A DNA stretch of 64,000 bases from Dipteris shenzhenensis (GCA_047967505.1 CM106541.1); one strand, 5' to 3'; positions 34,030 through 45,010 are shown, counted from the first letter of the stretch. Translations and numbers: made by a program. Notes: generated by a model not told the origin, from the sequence alone.

Positions 34030-35330
34030 TTGTAGGTCCCACGCATGCGCATCAAAGCACTCATGGATCTAGGAGCAAGCCACAACTTCCTTTGCTGTGA
34101 GGTATGGGAAAAGCTACAGGTACCCCTAACCCTCACCGTCGCTTCAATAAGAGCTATAAACATCCAACTCCTACAAACTTTGGGTTTTGTGAATTTAAGT
34201 CTAACGGTTGTTCACCAAGCAGTGGATATATGATTTTATGTTCTCCCCACAGAAGCAAGCGAAGAACATATTGTACTAGGAAGAACCTGGTGCTACATCA
34301 TAAACTGTCAAATTGATTGGCATGCCTGGACTGCTTCACTCACCAATGGTGGCCAAACGGCGGTAGTTCCGCTTTGTGGACCAAGCCTTGCTACATAGCA
34401 GGGCAAACCGAAAGCCCCAACCACCACCACACCCCACCAAAAGTCCTAGCTCGAAGGGGAAAGAAAGCTAGCTGCAGTGGTAACCGGTGCCATTGCCTGC
34501 TCAACCAATGCCATCGTTCTCTGCTCAGGAAATTCGTGAGCAGCAAGTAGAAGATGCTATCCTATGTGCCCAACGTCACTTCAATCGGACCCGACTCCTA
34601 GAGGATGTCAAATCAGCAAAGCAGGCCCTGGTTGCCCCAAAGATGCCTCGTCCATCTGTTACTAGTAGAAAACCGCATTGCCAGCCTGTGCCCCCACCTC
34701 ATCTACCGCCACACCCCACCAACAGCTCGGTCAACACCAACCACTTGGGCGGCCAAGGCAAGAAGGTTGCCTGGGTTCTGAAGTCGACGGTGCAAGCCTT
34801 GAAGGTGTCGAAGGCAGCACCACAAGAACCTGTGCCTCCCTGAGCTACAACGCCATAAGAACCTGCTGACAATGAACCAAACAAAGCAGGCTAGCCCCAA
34901 GGTATCGAGTATGCACTAGTACCATGAATGGTTCGACTCAACACAAGTGTCACCACAAAGAGCCTGGGAGTCCTACAGGGACTGACCCCTCCCCTACGAG
35001 GAGTTCCACAAGAACCTCCCTCTAGGGATAAACACTCGAGAGTAATGGCGGACGTACCCACTCTGACAGTACCGTCCTACTCAAGAAAGCAAGGGTCTAC
35101 ACCAAGGGCAAACTCATGGAAACTCACTTCTCCCAAGAAGATAGGCCATGCCGCAACAACAAAGCCCAACGCCACTGTGTCCTTGGCATCCAAGGTAAAA
35201 AACAAGCTGGACACTTACTCTATGTGGCTCCTTACATGCTATGTAGAAGTACGGCGCCTGCCTACATCGCATTCCTCATAAACATCGAGTCCAAGTTTAG
35301 GTGAGTCAATACGGTAGGCATCTAACCTGA
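34030..35330 (+). pseudogene. Retropepsin-like aspartic protease domain 2 and tail
   Basis: At 34055-34090 the frame reads IKALMDLGASHNFL, close to the retropepsin signature LxDSGASHNF with Ser replaced by Leu. It continues VNLSLTVVHQAVDI, and at about 34262-34285 EEHIVLGRTW gives the second conserved VLG motif. So it has both halves of a retropepsin fold, independent of domain 1. After it comes a proline/lysine-rich tail with frame changes. No RT or integrase blocks follow before Copia-1 begins at 35386. Confidence 0.55.
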
Positions 35331-35380
35331 TGCACCCATAGCCCACTAATCCCTACCAAACACACCACACGCACAACCTT

Positions 35381-35385
35381 GTTCA
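35381..35385. repeat. Copia-1 target-site duplication, left
   Basis: gttca immediately before the 5' LTR; the right-hand copy at 40725-40729 is ggtca, one mismatch, consistent with an aged 5 bp duplication. Confidence 0.6.
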
Positions 35386-35555
35386 TGTGGGGGTTAAAGG
35401 TCACTGTGCCTTTACCTTGGTTATGTACAATACTCAAACACATATATAAATGAATGAAAAAGAAGATTAGGGTGTTTTGCACCCACCAAAACTTGTGTGG
35501 CTCTCTGTTTCTCTCTCTCCCTCTTCCGTTCTTGCTTCCGTTGAGAGCACTCTCA
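35386..35555 (+). mobile_element. Copia-1 5' LTR
   Basis: Starts TGTGGGGGTTAAAGG and ends GCACTCTCA (TG...CA). It contains a TATATAAA promoter motif at 35443-35450. The copy at 40555-40724 has this motif altered to AAATATAAA. Confidence 0.92.
35443..35450 (+). promoter_or_regulatory. LTR TATA box
   Basis: TATATAAA within the 5' LTR, positioned to drive full-length transcripts; intact also in the Copia-2 LTR at 63501-63508. Confidence 0.6.
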
Positions 35556-35557
35556 AC

Positions 35558-35571
35558 TGGTATCAGAGCCC
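35558..35571 (+). other. Copia-1 primer binding site (tRNA-iMet)
   Basis: TGGTATCAGAGCCC two bases after the LTR end is the standard plant initiator-methionine tRNA primer complement. It fixes the element's orientation. Confidence 0.92.
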
Positions 35572-36999
35572 AAGTGATCTAGCTGAGCGTGTGTGAATGC
35601 CTGAAAGCTCAGCAACTCTGTGGGAGGAAGGAGAAGCTCTGTGGGAAGCTTTGTGGGTGACTTTACTTGCATCCAAGTGTGTAGAGACCTTGGAGGAACC
35701 TTTGGAAAAGTCACTTTAGCTTTGCGAAGTGGTTTTGAGAGCCTGTTAAGTGTTTTCAAAGAAAAAATCGTTTTTTGAGCTTTTCGCTGTTCTGTTCGAT
35801 GACAGAGACTCCGTATTGACTTGTAGAGGCAACTATTGCTTGCTTTTGGTGTCCACTTCACTTCAAGAGCTTGGAAACACCTTCATTCTTGAATCTGTAA
35901 TCATTTCATTGAATCTGCATTTTTCTGCCCGGGTGTTGGGAACTCAAGTTTGGAGCAACCATTTGCAGATCTGTCAGTTCCCATGGACTCAAGAGGTCCT
36001 AAAACTTCTATGTTGCTCATCATTCACAGTCTGGTGGAGTTTACAAATAGCTCTGTTTCCAATCACGAATTTCCAACAATAAATCGTTACCCAGTGATTG
36101 AGACCAAGTTTCCAAAACTGTCTGTCCCATTGCGTTTCGGACGCCCCAAAACCCCTACCTATCAGTTCTTACGCGATTCGGTGGAGTATTTTTAGAGTTA
36201 TAGATCTCTGTGTATTCGATTTCGTCTCTTTGTTATGCATTTTTCATTCTAAGGTTTTGAAACCTTAGATTTATGCCACATGGCAGTGGATACGTGTTGA
36301 CTCCCATTTCTCACTCATCGGTTGGGATTTTGGAGTTTCAACAGAAGAGAGATATTTGTAGATTTTCTTGCTGAGTCCGATTATGCAATGGCACCCATGT
36401 TATGAGGCATATCAAGTTCTATTTTCGATAGCGGTCTTTTCCGTGGGACCATGATTTCTTGAGCATATCTTATGCAGATCACTCTGGTTGCAGTTTGAGC
36501 CATGTGCACTCATTTGTGGTGTGCATTGGGTTGTAGTGGATGATTTATAGGCCATTTGGATGCATTGCGATCCTTATTGGATGCGCTGATAGGCCCAGAT
36601 TGCCTTGTGGGATGCTATTTTTATGGACGCTTTGCACATGGATGCTATTTTATGCTGAGGGACAACTTTGACACATTGTAGGTGATGCACTGATAGTGTT
36701 GTGCTCTCTTGGATGAGATATTGTTGATGCATATGCCCATGGATGGTGTTTATGCTTGAGCCATTTGGCACTTATTGGCATTTTGGATTGCCATTGCAGT
36801 TGGGATTTTCTTTTGGGCTAGATTTGCTCATATGGATGCATAGTACATGCACATGAGTCAGCTGGATCTTTTGATGCTTTGAGCTTTGAGTTTTGGTAAT
36901 ATTTCAGTCTTTTGTGGCATACACATTTGGGTGCACCTAGTATTTGGTGTGATTCTCTCTTATAGGCACTAGCATTTGGGATTTTGCTTTATTTGCATC
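35572..36999 (+). other. Copia-1 long untranslated leader
   Basis: About 1.43 kb separates the PBS from the gag ATG. It is non-coding by appearance (T/G-rich, with ORFs such as 35750-36082 that lack domains). It would contain packaging and dimerisation signals if the element follows the family pattern; none can be pinpointed. Confidence 0.6.
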
Positions 37000-37860
37000 A
37001 TGGCATCCTCTTCCATGTTTGAAAAGGAGTTTTTCAACATTAAAAAGTTCGATGGGACAAACTTTTCTTTGTGGAAAGAACAGATAAGGGATGTGCTTAT
37101 TCAAAAGAAGTAGATTAAACCCTTGGTAGGGATTAAAGCTAAGCCTGCAGATATGTCTGAGGATGATTGGAATGAGTTGGATGCATTAGCAAAGTCTACT
37201 ATTAGACTTCATCTTGCAGAGTTAGTTTATTTCACAGTAGTAAATGAGTAGACTACGGAAGATTTGTGGAAGAAACTGTGTGCTAGTTATGAGAAGGAAA
37301 CTGCCTCTAATAAAGTTTACCTCATGAAGAGTTTGTTTGAGCTGCAGATGAAGGAAGGGGTCTCCATTGCTTCTCACTGGAATGAATTCAATATTATGTT
37401 TGGCCAGCTTCAGGCTCAGAAGATGAATTTTGATGCGGAGTCTAAGGCAATATTTCTCTTATGTTCATTTCCATCCTTATGGGATACCTTCCGTATAGCT
37501 GTCAGTAACTCTGCATCTGGTGGAGTATTGAAATTTGATGATGTTGTGGTTAGCTTGTTGGCCGAGGAGATTAGACGGAAGTCTATGGACGACAACAAGC
37601 AGGATGCAGCCTTAAATGTGCGAAGGGGTAGATCACAGTTCAGGGGGAAGTCCCAAGAAAGAGGGAAGCCTCATAGCAAATCCAGGGCATAGAACATTAA
37701 GTGTTACCACTGTGGCAAGAAGGGCCATATGAAAAAGGATTGCTACAAGCTGAAAAGAGAGCAAAAGGATAAGAAAAAGAATGCAAATTGGGGTGCAAAT
37801 CAAAAGAAAGAGAGTCCAAGGGAGGACAAAGGAAAAGTGAAGATCAAGGAGATCAATGCA
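37000..37860 (+). pseudogene. Copia-1 gag
   Basis: Starts at the ATG at 37000 (MASSSMFEKEFFNIKKFDG), with the copia gag N-terminal block FDGTNFSLWKEQIRDVL followed by a UBN2-type capsid region (LWKKLCASYEKETASNKVYL, FEL QMKEG and so on). A CX2CX4HX4C zinc knuckle, CYHCGKKGHMKKDC, lies at 37702-37743, then a Lys-rich basic stretch. Stops at 37111, 37249 and 37690 are all TAG where the family would have Gln (CAG). Frame is otherwise maintained into the protease. Confidence 0.88.
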
Positions 37861-38600
37861 GTCACACATGATAGTGACAATGACGTTCTCTTCATGTCTA
37901 GTTTATCTGCAGAGTTGCTTACCACTTCAGATGATGTATATTGCCAGGATTGGATTTTGGATTCTAGTGCTTCATTCCATGTTACTCCCCATAGGGAATG
38001 GTTCTCCACTTATGACAGTGGAAAGACAGGTTGTGTGCATCTTGGAAATGACTATGCATGTGACATAGTGGGAGTAGGTGACATAATGTTTTCTTTTGCA
38101 AATGGGTCTTTATTTATTTTGAAACATGTGAAACATGTGCCTAAGTTGACCAAGAGTCTTATTTCTGTGGGTCAACTAGATGATGCTGGTTTTCACACCA
38201 CTTTTGGCTTTCAGAGTTGGAAAATTTAGAAGGGCTCTATGCTTTTGGCCAAGGGTGCCAAGTGTGGGACTTTGTATCCCTTACATGTATTAGGGGTATT
38301 TGATCATGTTGTTGCAATAATTGAGCAGCCAAGCACTTCTTTGTGGCATTGCAGGTTGGGGCACATGAGCCAGAATGGAATGAAACTCTTATGTCGTTTG
38401 GATTATGTACCGCATTTGAGTTTCTCTGATTTTGAATTTTGTGAGCACTATCTCTATGGGAAGCACACTAAATCAGCCCATAAAAGAAGGGGAAAGAAAG
38501 AGTTTGAAAAGCTTGATTTGGTGCATTCAGACGTATGTGGTCCCATGCCTACACAGTCATTAGGGAGGCTGAATACTATGTGACATTCATTGATGATGCA
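37861..38600 (+). pseudogene. Copia-1 protease and GAG-pre-integrase
   Basis: In frame with gag. The protease active site is at 37950-37980, WILDSSASFHVT; the usual Gly after DS is Ser here. After a TAG at 38227 (CAG at the equivalent position in Copia-2) comes the zinc-binding pre-integrase domain, LWHCRLGHMSQNGMKLL to FCEHYLYGK, in which the second Cys of the HHCC set is Tyr (Cys in Copia-2). The first integrase aspartate follows in [13 protein letters not shown] one-base deletion near 38565 shifts the frame; Copia-2 retains the base. Confidence 0.85.
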
Positions 38601-39400
38601 ACTAGGAAAGTGTGGACTTATGCTATAGCTCGGAAGAGTGATGTGTTCTAGGCATTTCAAAAATGGCTGGCCTTGGTTGAGAATCAGTCAGGTAGAACGC
38701 TTAAATGCCTACAGACTGACAATGGTGGAGAGTATCTCTCTCATGACTTTCAGCATTTCTGTGATACACATGGGATTAAAAGGGAGCTCACATCCCCTCG
38801 TACTCCAGAGCAAAATCCAGTTGCAGAAAAGATGAATCGTACCATTCAAGAAAGGTTGCAATTCATGCTTTCCAATGCAATTCTTTTTGGTGGTTTTTGG
38901 GCTGGGGCAATGAAGATTGCAGTGCATGTGATCAATAGATGACCTAGTAAGAGTTTGGATGGTGGTATTCTTGAAGAGGCATGGAGTGGCAAGAAGCCCT
39001 CTTACTCTCATTTGCGTATATTTGGGTGTGAGGCATATGCACATGTGCCAAAAGAGCTTCGAAAGAAGGTATATCCTAAGTCTAAGAAATGCATCTTTCT
39101 GGGTTATGGTGAAAGTGGAGAGATGGGCTATCGTCTCTGGGATCCAGAAGCAAAGAAGATCATATGCTGCCATGATGTAGTCTTCAATGAGAAGAAGATG
39201 CATAAGGCACCCATGAGGGATGTGGGAATGAGGAGAATCACTTTCCAGGATGTGAATCCACTTGCATATGTTGATAGACAGCAAGCTGTCCATGCACCAA
39301 ATGTGAAAGAAATGGTACCACCAAGTACTCCCATAGGTATACAATTAAGAGAAGATGATGGATCATCTATTGGTGGAAATGATGAGCCAAATGTGGCTGA
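38601..39400 (+). pseudogene. Copia-1 integrase core and C-terminal domain
   Basis: Reads [18 protein letters not shown], a TAG, then [13 protein letters not shown] (second catalytic Asp) and PEQNPVAEKMNRTIQERL (catalytic Glu). So the integrase DDE residues are all present. The C-terminal part follows, with the typical SYSHLRIFGCEAYAHVPKEL and KCIFLGYGESGEMGYRLWDP phrases. A TGA at 38940 interrupts it where Copia-2 has TCA. Confidence 0.88.
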
Positions 39401-40501
39401 TATGTAGGTGGGACAGCAAGTTGAAATGCCCTTGAGAAGATCATATAAAGTGTCTAGACCGCCTGATAGGTTTGTTCCAGGGGTAGACTATTTGATGCTT
39501 ACTGATTGCGGGGAGCCTTCTTGCTACAGAGAGGCTATGATGCGCGAGGATCAATGCAAGTGGGAGTATGCTATGCAATCAGAGATGAGTTCACTTACGA
39601 AGAATAAGACTTGGGACGGTGTTTCTTTACCACATGGAAAGAAAGCATTGCCATGTAAATGGGTCTACAAGATGAAGGTCACAGGTGATGATGTACCTAG
39701 GTACAAGGCCCGTTTGGTCACTAAAGGGTTCAAGCAAGAGAAGGGTGTGGACTTTGATGAGATATTCTCTCCGGTTGTGAAGATGACCACACTTAGATGC
39801 ATGCTTGGACAAGTAGCAGCAGAGGATATGGAGCTTATGCAGATGGATGTCAAGATAGCTTTCTTGCATAGGGATTTGCATGAGGAAATTTACATGGTGG
39901 AGCCAGAAGGCTTTGAAGAAAAGGGCAAAGCGCATTTAGTTTGTAAGCTGAAGAAGAGTCTCTATGGTCTTAAGCAAGCACCTAGGGAATGGTATCAAAA
40001 GTTTGATGCTTTCATTCGGTCCCATGGTTTTAGAAGGAGTGAAATTGATCACTGCCTCTACACTAAAAGGGGTAAGGATAATAGCCTGATAATCCTGGCA
40101 CTATATGTGCATGATATGCTATTGGCTAGCAAGAATACTTATGAGCTAGATGCATTAAAGGCCAAGTTGCATGAGGCCTTTGATATGAAGGATTTGGGAC
40201 TTGCAGGTCATATTCTTGGTATGCGCATCACGCGTGATCGGAGTAGGAAACTCCTTTGGCTTTCATAGAAGGAGTATGTTACAAAAGTATTGTAGCATTT
40301 CAATATGGAGGGGGGGAAGGCAGTGAGTACTCCATTCCCTCCATCTGTGAGGTCATGTACCATTTCATCAGGGAGGTACTTGAGGACAAGCACATAGAGC
40401 TTGTCAAGGTTCATACAGATGATAACCTTGCAGATATGCTGACGAAGAGTCTACCTAGTCAGTGGTTTGAGTATTATTATGTATTGATGGGCATTGGATA
40501 G
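39401..40501 (+). pseudogene. Copia-1 reverse transcriptase, RNase H deleted
   Basis: After a TAG at 39405 the RT is open to 40268: CKWVYKMKVTGDDVPRYKAR, KGFKQEKGVDFDEIFSPVVK, QMDVKIAFLHRDL, SLYGLKQAPREWYQKFD and LYVHDMLLAS. The catalytic motif is YVHD where YVDD is expected; Copia-2 has YVDD. Just after a shared TAG at 40266 the sequence jumps at about 40350 from the start of the connection region to the last 150 bp of the ORF, deleting the whole RNase H that Copia-2 keeps (about 62678-63238). The end (VHTDDNLADMLTKSLPSQWF) stops at 40499. Confidence 0.9.
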
Positions 40502-40543
40502 TATGCTCACTGGTTGTTCTCCCTTAAAGGCACATTGTCCTTT

Positions 40544-40554
40544 AAGTGGGTGGT
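40544..40554 (+). other. Copia-1 polypurine tract
   Basis: aagtgggtggt directly before the 3' LTR; Copia-2 has aagtgggaggt at 63433. It would prime plus-strand DNA. Confidence 0.75.
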
Positions 40555-40724
40555 TGTGGGGGTTAAGGGTCACTGTGCCTTTACCCGAGTTATGTACAAT
40601 ACTCAAACATAAATATAAATGAATGAAAAAGAAGATTAGGGTGTTCTACACCCACCAAAACTTGTGTGGCTCTCTATCTCTCTCTCTCCCTCTTCCATTC
40701 TTGCTTCCGTTGAGAGCACTTTCA
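40555..40724 (+). mobile_element. Copia-1 3' LTR
   Basis: 170 bp partner of 35386-35555, TGTGGGGGTTAAGGG to GCACTTTCA. Followed by ggtca, the near-match of the left target duplication. Confidence 0.92.
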
Positions 40725-41066
40725 GGTCAGCACTAGGTGATTAGAATCAACTATCCATTTTTGCATTTGTTCGTCATCTTGCATGCTAACCTCACAATCA
40801 CGCCTGCACTGCACAAGTGCACTCTACTCACTCACTCTTTTCCCCCCTCACCACTCTCTCCTTCTTTTACTCCTTTACATAGTTAATATCTGCGACCGGT
40901 CGTCACCATAGAGGCATCCCACCGACCTCGTGATCCCAACATCCCACCGGTCGACACTAAAGAAAGACCCCACCGACCATCACCATCGACTTACCACACC
41001 AATCGTCACCAAATAAAAAACCTGCCGCCTATTACCATCGTTAGATCACACCGACCATCACCATCT
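40725..41066. other. Spacer with degenerate 'accgaccatcaccatcg' repeats
   Basis: Between Copia-1 and Copia-3. Phrases like caccgaccatcaccatcgac and caccggtcgacactaaag recur from 40895 to 41066. The similar ccattgccatcgacttac appears again at 45780-45800, on the other side of Copia-3, so both belong to the sequence into which Copia-3 inserted. Confidence 0.6.
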
Positions 41067-41071
41067 CATAT
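41067..41071. repeat. Copia-3 target-site duplication, left
   Basis: catat directly before the LTR start; identical catat follows the right LTR at 45743-45747. Confidence 0.75.
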
Positions 41072-41282
41072 TGTTAGATATCAATGCTCCACTCTTGTGT
41101 AACTATGCTGTGTAACTATGCAGGAACCAGCTAACTCTACTTGTAAGCCCCCCATATGAGGAGAAAGCATTTGAGTAGCTCAGTTATTTGGTAGGTCCTG
41201 GTTGAACACCAAATGGGGGCCATGTGTGGCCTAATGGCTGGATGGAGTTGGCACACTGCCAACTAGTCTACATGCAAGTGTG
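41072..41282 (+). mobile_element. Copia-3 5' LTR stub
   Basis: Aligns with the first 200 bp of the right LTR (both start TGTTAGATATCAATGCTCCA) until ctacatgcaagtg, where it switches to gag. It includes a 13 bp duplication (gtgtaactatgct) near 41096-41122 not present in the right LTR. Confidence 0.85.
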
Positions 41283-41900
41283 GAGTGATTCTGTCATGGT
41301 GTTATTTCAACATGTCACCACAATGGAGGAGGCATGGACGGTCTTGAAAAATTAGTACGAGACCACGAATTAGATGCGGATTTAGAATTTGGAGACTCAA
41401 CTCGTAAACAAAAAATTGTCTGAGTTTGAAGTGGCAGAGAAGTTCATCACCAGGGTGAAGAATCTGCATGATCAGATGACTGCGATTGGCATCACCATCA
41501 CCAGCGAGAATCTAGCATGAAGGTGCATACGGATTCTCCCACCAAAGTATGATGGTCTTGTTACGGCACTGAATATGTAGAATAGAAATCTGCCCCTCAA
41601 CTTTGAGGATTTAAGTGCAATGCTTGTGGAGGAGGAGATGCATCAAAAGGCGAGGACTTTGGCTTTCTATGCTGGATCAAAGAAAGATAAGGGTAAGGAC
41701 TCTGGTAACCCATCTTTTGATGATGATAAAAAGAGAAAGAAGAAGATCAAGTGCTTCTATTGCAACAAGGTAGGGCACAACCAGAATGAGTGCCAGAAGA
41801 AGATTCCAGATGAGAAGAACGGAGTAAAGAAAGAGTCCAGCAACAGCGCACAGGCAATAGCAATAGAGCTATTCATAGCAATTGACGAGATTTGCGCAGA
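41283..41900 (+). pseudogene. Copia-3 gag (N-terminally deleted)
   Basis: Begins mid-domain with DSVMVLFQHVTTMEEAW, matching the SVLILIQHISKATMA region of Copia-4 gag, then NLETQLVNKKLSEFEVAEKF and RVKNLHDQMTAIGITITSEN. Three TAGs fall within 15 codons (41355-41395), plus a TGA and another TAG before the open segment from 41620. An intact CX2CX4HX4C knuckle, CFYCNKVGHNQNEC, is at 41752-41793, in a Lys-rich setting. Confidence 0.85.
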
Positions 41901-43205
41901 GGTAGTTCATGTACCTGTGAATGAACCTTGGATCATTGATAGTAGTGCATCGCGCCACATGACCAGTCGGAAGGATTGGTATACCTCTCTACAACCGGTA
42001 GGGAATGACATCCTGGTAGCAGTCGGCAATGATGCAAAATGTCCAGCAAAAGGAAAACGTATGATTTCTCTCAAGTCAGATGGAGTTGTAAAACAGTTGT
42101 CCGATGTTCTTTATGTGCTAGATATCAAGAGGAACTTGTTGTCCGTTTCTATGATCATGGATCGGAACCTCAAAGTTCAATTCGATAAGAATGGTGCACA
42201 GATTCTGGATCTTCAAGGGAAGGCCATTGGTAAAGGTATTCGGTGCAACATCTACGAACTCTTAACTTTCAGTGCTCGAGCCGATGTGAAGAACACTAAG
42301 CTGTGGCATGAGAGGTTTGGTCATCTAAACCTTTGTTCTTTGAAGGAGATGCATAAAAGTGGAATGATTACAGACCTACTAGAAATTACAGATCTGCCCG
42401 ATGTATGTGAGGCTTGCATGATAGGCAAGTAGCATCGGCAGCCCTTTCCTAAAGAGGCCAGTAGGGCAAAGTCTCCTCTAGAGCTCATTCACACGGACCT
42501 CTACGAAAAGATGGAGACCGAAGCTTTGGGTGGTTCCTACTACTTCATGACGTTGATCGATGACTTCAGTAGAAGGATATGGATATACGTCCTGAAGACT
42601 AAAGACGAGGCTTTTAGTAAGTTCAAGGAATGGCATGTAATGGTCGAGAAAGAATTGGGGAGGAAGGTGAAGAAGTTGAGATCAGACAGAGGTGAAGAGT
42701 TCACATCAACTAAATTCGAAAGTTACTTCAAAAGTCATGGGATCAAGAGGCAGAAACCCCTGCCACATACATCATAGCAAAATGGAGTAGCAAAGCGCAA
42801 GATGCATGCCATCTGCGAAATGGGCTGGAGTATGATGAAAGGGAAAGATTTGCCAAAGACTTTCTAGGCTAAAGCATGTAACACGGCAGTTTACATTCTC
42901 AATCGTAGCTACACGAAGGCTGTGAATGGTGGCATGACTCCACTGCAGGCCTTTTCTAGTAAGAAACCTTCAGTTGCACATTTCAGAGTTTTTGGATGTA
43001 ACTATTTTGTGCATGTCCCTGATGCTAATAGGACCAAATGGGAATCGAAGAGCCGGAAGTGTATTTTCTTGGGCTATAGTGAAGAGGCCAAGGGTTACCG
43101 TCTCTATAACCCTATTACCAAGAAGGTAATAGTAAGTTGCGATGTGGTCTTCTCAGAACAGCCACATCAATTGGAGGAGGATGCTTCCTTTCCAGACAAC
43201 TAGGA
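41901..43205 (+). pseudogene. Copia-3 protease and integrase
   Basis: Protease active site WIIDSSASRHMT at about 41930-41965. The zinc-binding pre-integrase domain LWHERFGHLNL to CEACMIGK ends in a TAG at 42430. The integrase core follows with LELIHTDLYEK (first Asp), RSDRGEEFTST (second Asp) and QNGVAKRKMHAI, where the catalytic Glu is Lys. The C-terminal part has AHFRVFGCNYFVHVPD and KCIFLGYSEEAKGYRLYNP, ending DVVFSEQPHQLEED. Stops are almost all TAG. Confidence 0.88.
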
Positions 43206-45000
43206 CCAGGATATCCATCCAGTACCACCACCAACAGCAGACCGAACTCCCCCAACGGTGCTTGGGAGGATTCAAGATAAAGATGAAGAAGAGCCTACAG
43301 AACCACAATGGCAACAGCCATTCCCGAAGTGGGTAAAGTAGCTTTTGGATGGCAGAGAAACTCCAGCCATTGAGGAGGAACCATCCAAACACCGCCGGTC
43401 CAAGAGATTAGAGGAGCAAAGAAGGGCACAAGAACACTTGGTCAACTATGCTTTGATGACGGAGGTGATTCGTGCTGATGAACCCAAGTGTCTTAAAGAG
43501 GCATAGGGTGATGATAGGTGGATGGAGGCTATGTAGTTGGAGTATGGCTCCATAATGAAGAACAACACTTGGGACCTTGTGGATCGACCACCAAAATGCA
43601 AGGTAATCGGCACCAAGTGGGTGTACAAGATCAGGTACAAGTCCGACGGCATGTTGGATAAGTACAAGGCTCGGTTCATGGCAAAAGGATTCACATAGGT
43701 ACATGGTTTTGATTATCAAGATACTTTTGCTCCCATAGCTCGACTAACCATAATTCGCAGTGTTTTGGCTTTAGTTACCCAAGGAAGTTGGCCCGTGTTT
43801 CAGATGGATGTAAAATCCGCCTTTCTGAATGGGGATCTCAAGGAGGAGGTATACGTGGAACAACCACTAGGTTTTGTGATCCTCGGTTCAGAAGGTAAAG
43901 TCTGTAAACTGAAGAAGGCACTTTACGGGCTGAAATAGGCCCCACAAGCATGGTACCAGTGAATTGATGCCTACTTTTTGCAAAACGGGTTCAGGAGCCC
44001 ATCTGATGCAAATTTGTATATCTTTAGAGAAGCAGGAAAGACTATGATCATGGTCCTTTATGTGGATGACCTTGTCATAATAGAGAGAAGATCTCGCAGA
44101 CAAAGCATTTGCTAGGAAGAGAGTTTGAAATGACAGACCTCAGACTGATGCATTTCTATTTGGGGATTGAAGTTTGGTAAGAGCCAAAACAGATCTTCAT
44201 TTCACAGCTGAAGTATGCTAGAGAGATACTGAAGGCATTTGGCATGGCTGAGTGCAAGATAGTTGGTATCCCTATGGAGGTTGATGTGAAGCTCTCAAAC
44301 AAGGATTCATCACCATTGGTGGACGAAGCGAAGTACAGAAGGCTTGTGGGCAGTTTGATTTACTTGTGCAACACGCGGCCGGACATCAGCTTTGCGACTG
44401 GTGTACTAAGCAGGTTTTCCAATAAGCCCCGAGAGAACCATTGGAGGGCAGGGATGCGGGTGCTAAAATACATCAAAGGCACACTTGATTATGGCATCGC
44501 CTATACCAAGGGCAACATCTTGACCAGATTTTGTGACTCAGATTGGGCAGGAGACGTGGAACAGCAAGAGATGAGTGATAGGTTATTGTTTCTCACTTGG
44601 ATCTGGAGCTGTGTCATGGGTCAGCAAGAAGAAACCTACAGTTGCTCTTTCTTTTACTAAGGTTGAGTACAAATCAGCATGCTTTGCTTCTTGCGAAGCA
44701 GTGTGGTTGAGGAGGATTTTAGGAGACATGGGTGCAGTGTAGAACAAGCCTACATAATCATCATGTGACAATCAGAGTTGCATGGCGATTGCAAAGAACC
44801 CTATGTTCCACACTCCCACAAAACACATTGAGATTCAATATCACTTTGTACATGAGCTCATCATGGATGGAGAGGACGACTTGGTGTACTGTTCGACTAT
44901 AGAGAATGCTACAGACATCTTCACGAAGGCTCTTAGAAGAGACTTGTTGGAGAGGCATCTTCACCGACCTGGCATTGGGCCGAAAAAGTAAGTTCACTTG
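43206..45000 (+). pseudogene. Copia-3 reverse transcriptase and RNase H
   Basis: RT blocks: TKWVYKIRYKSDGMLDKYKA, DYQDTFAPIARLTIIRSVLA, FQMDVKSAFLNGDLKEEVYV, KALYGLK-TAG-APQAWYQ and VLYVDDLVII, so the YVDD site is intact. A frameshift near 44095 follows. The RNase H part runs RLVGSLIYLCNTRPDISFAT, FCDSDWAGD (catalytic Asp), a second frameshift near 44570, and near the end PTKHIEIQYHFVHELI. Stops at 43503, 43534, 43696 and 43936 are TAG; 43961 is TGA, 44178 TAA. Confidence 0.88.
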
Positions 45001-45010
45001 CAGGTGGACA

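Larger units (their letters stand above)
35386..40724 (+). mobile_element. Copia-1: Ty1/copia LTR retrotransposon (defective)
   Basis: A 5339 bp element with two 170 bp LTRs (35386-35555, 40555-40724), initiator-Met PBS, gag, protease, integrase, RT and a polypurine tract, in copia order. The integrase/RT sequence style is closest to the Tnt1/Tork-like group. The LTRs differ at roughly a dozen of 170 positions, so the insertion is old. It is defective: several in-frame stops, one frameshift near 38565, an Asp-to-His change in the RT active site and a deletion of about 560 bp that removes RNase H. It is inserted at the end of the gag-protease pseudogene region. Confidence 0.93.

Noticed and set aside
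38709-39344. 211-residue minus-strand ORF
   Set aside because: It is the antisense shadow of the Copia-1 integrase, and a similar shadow occurs in Copia-2.
41180-41215. tRNA-like B box (ggttgaacacc / ggtttgaacacc) in the Copia-3 LTR
   Set aside because: No A box at the proper distance, no cloverleaf can be drawn, and it lies inside a Pol II-type LTR.
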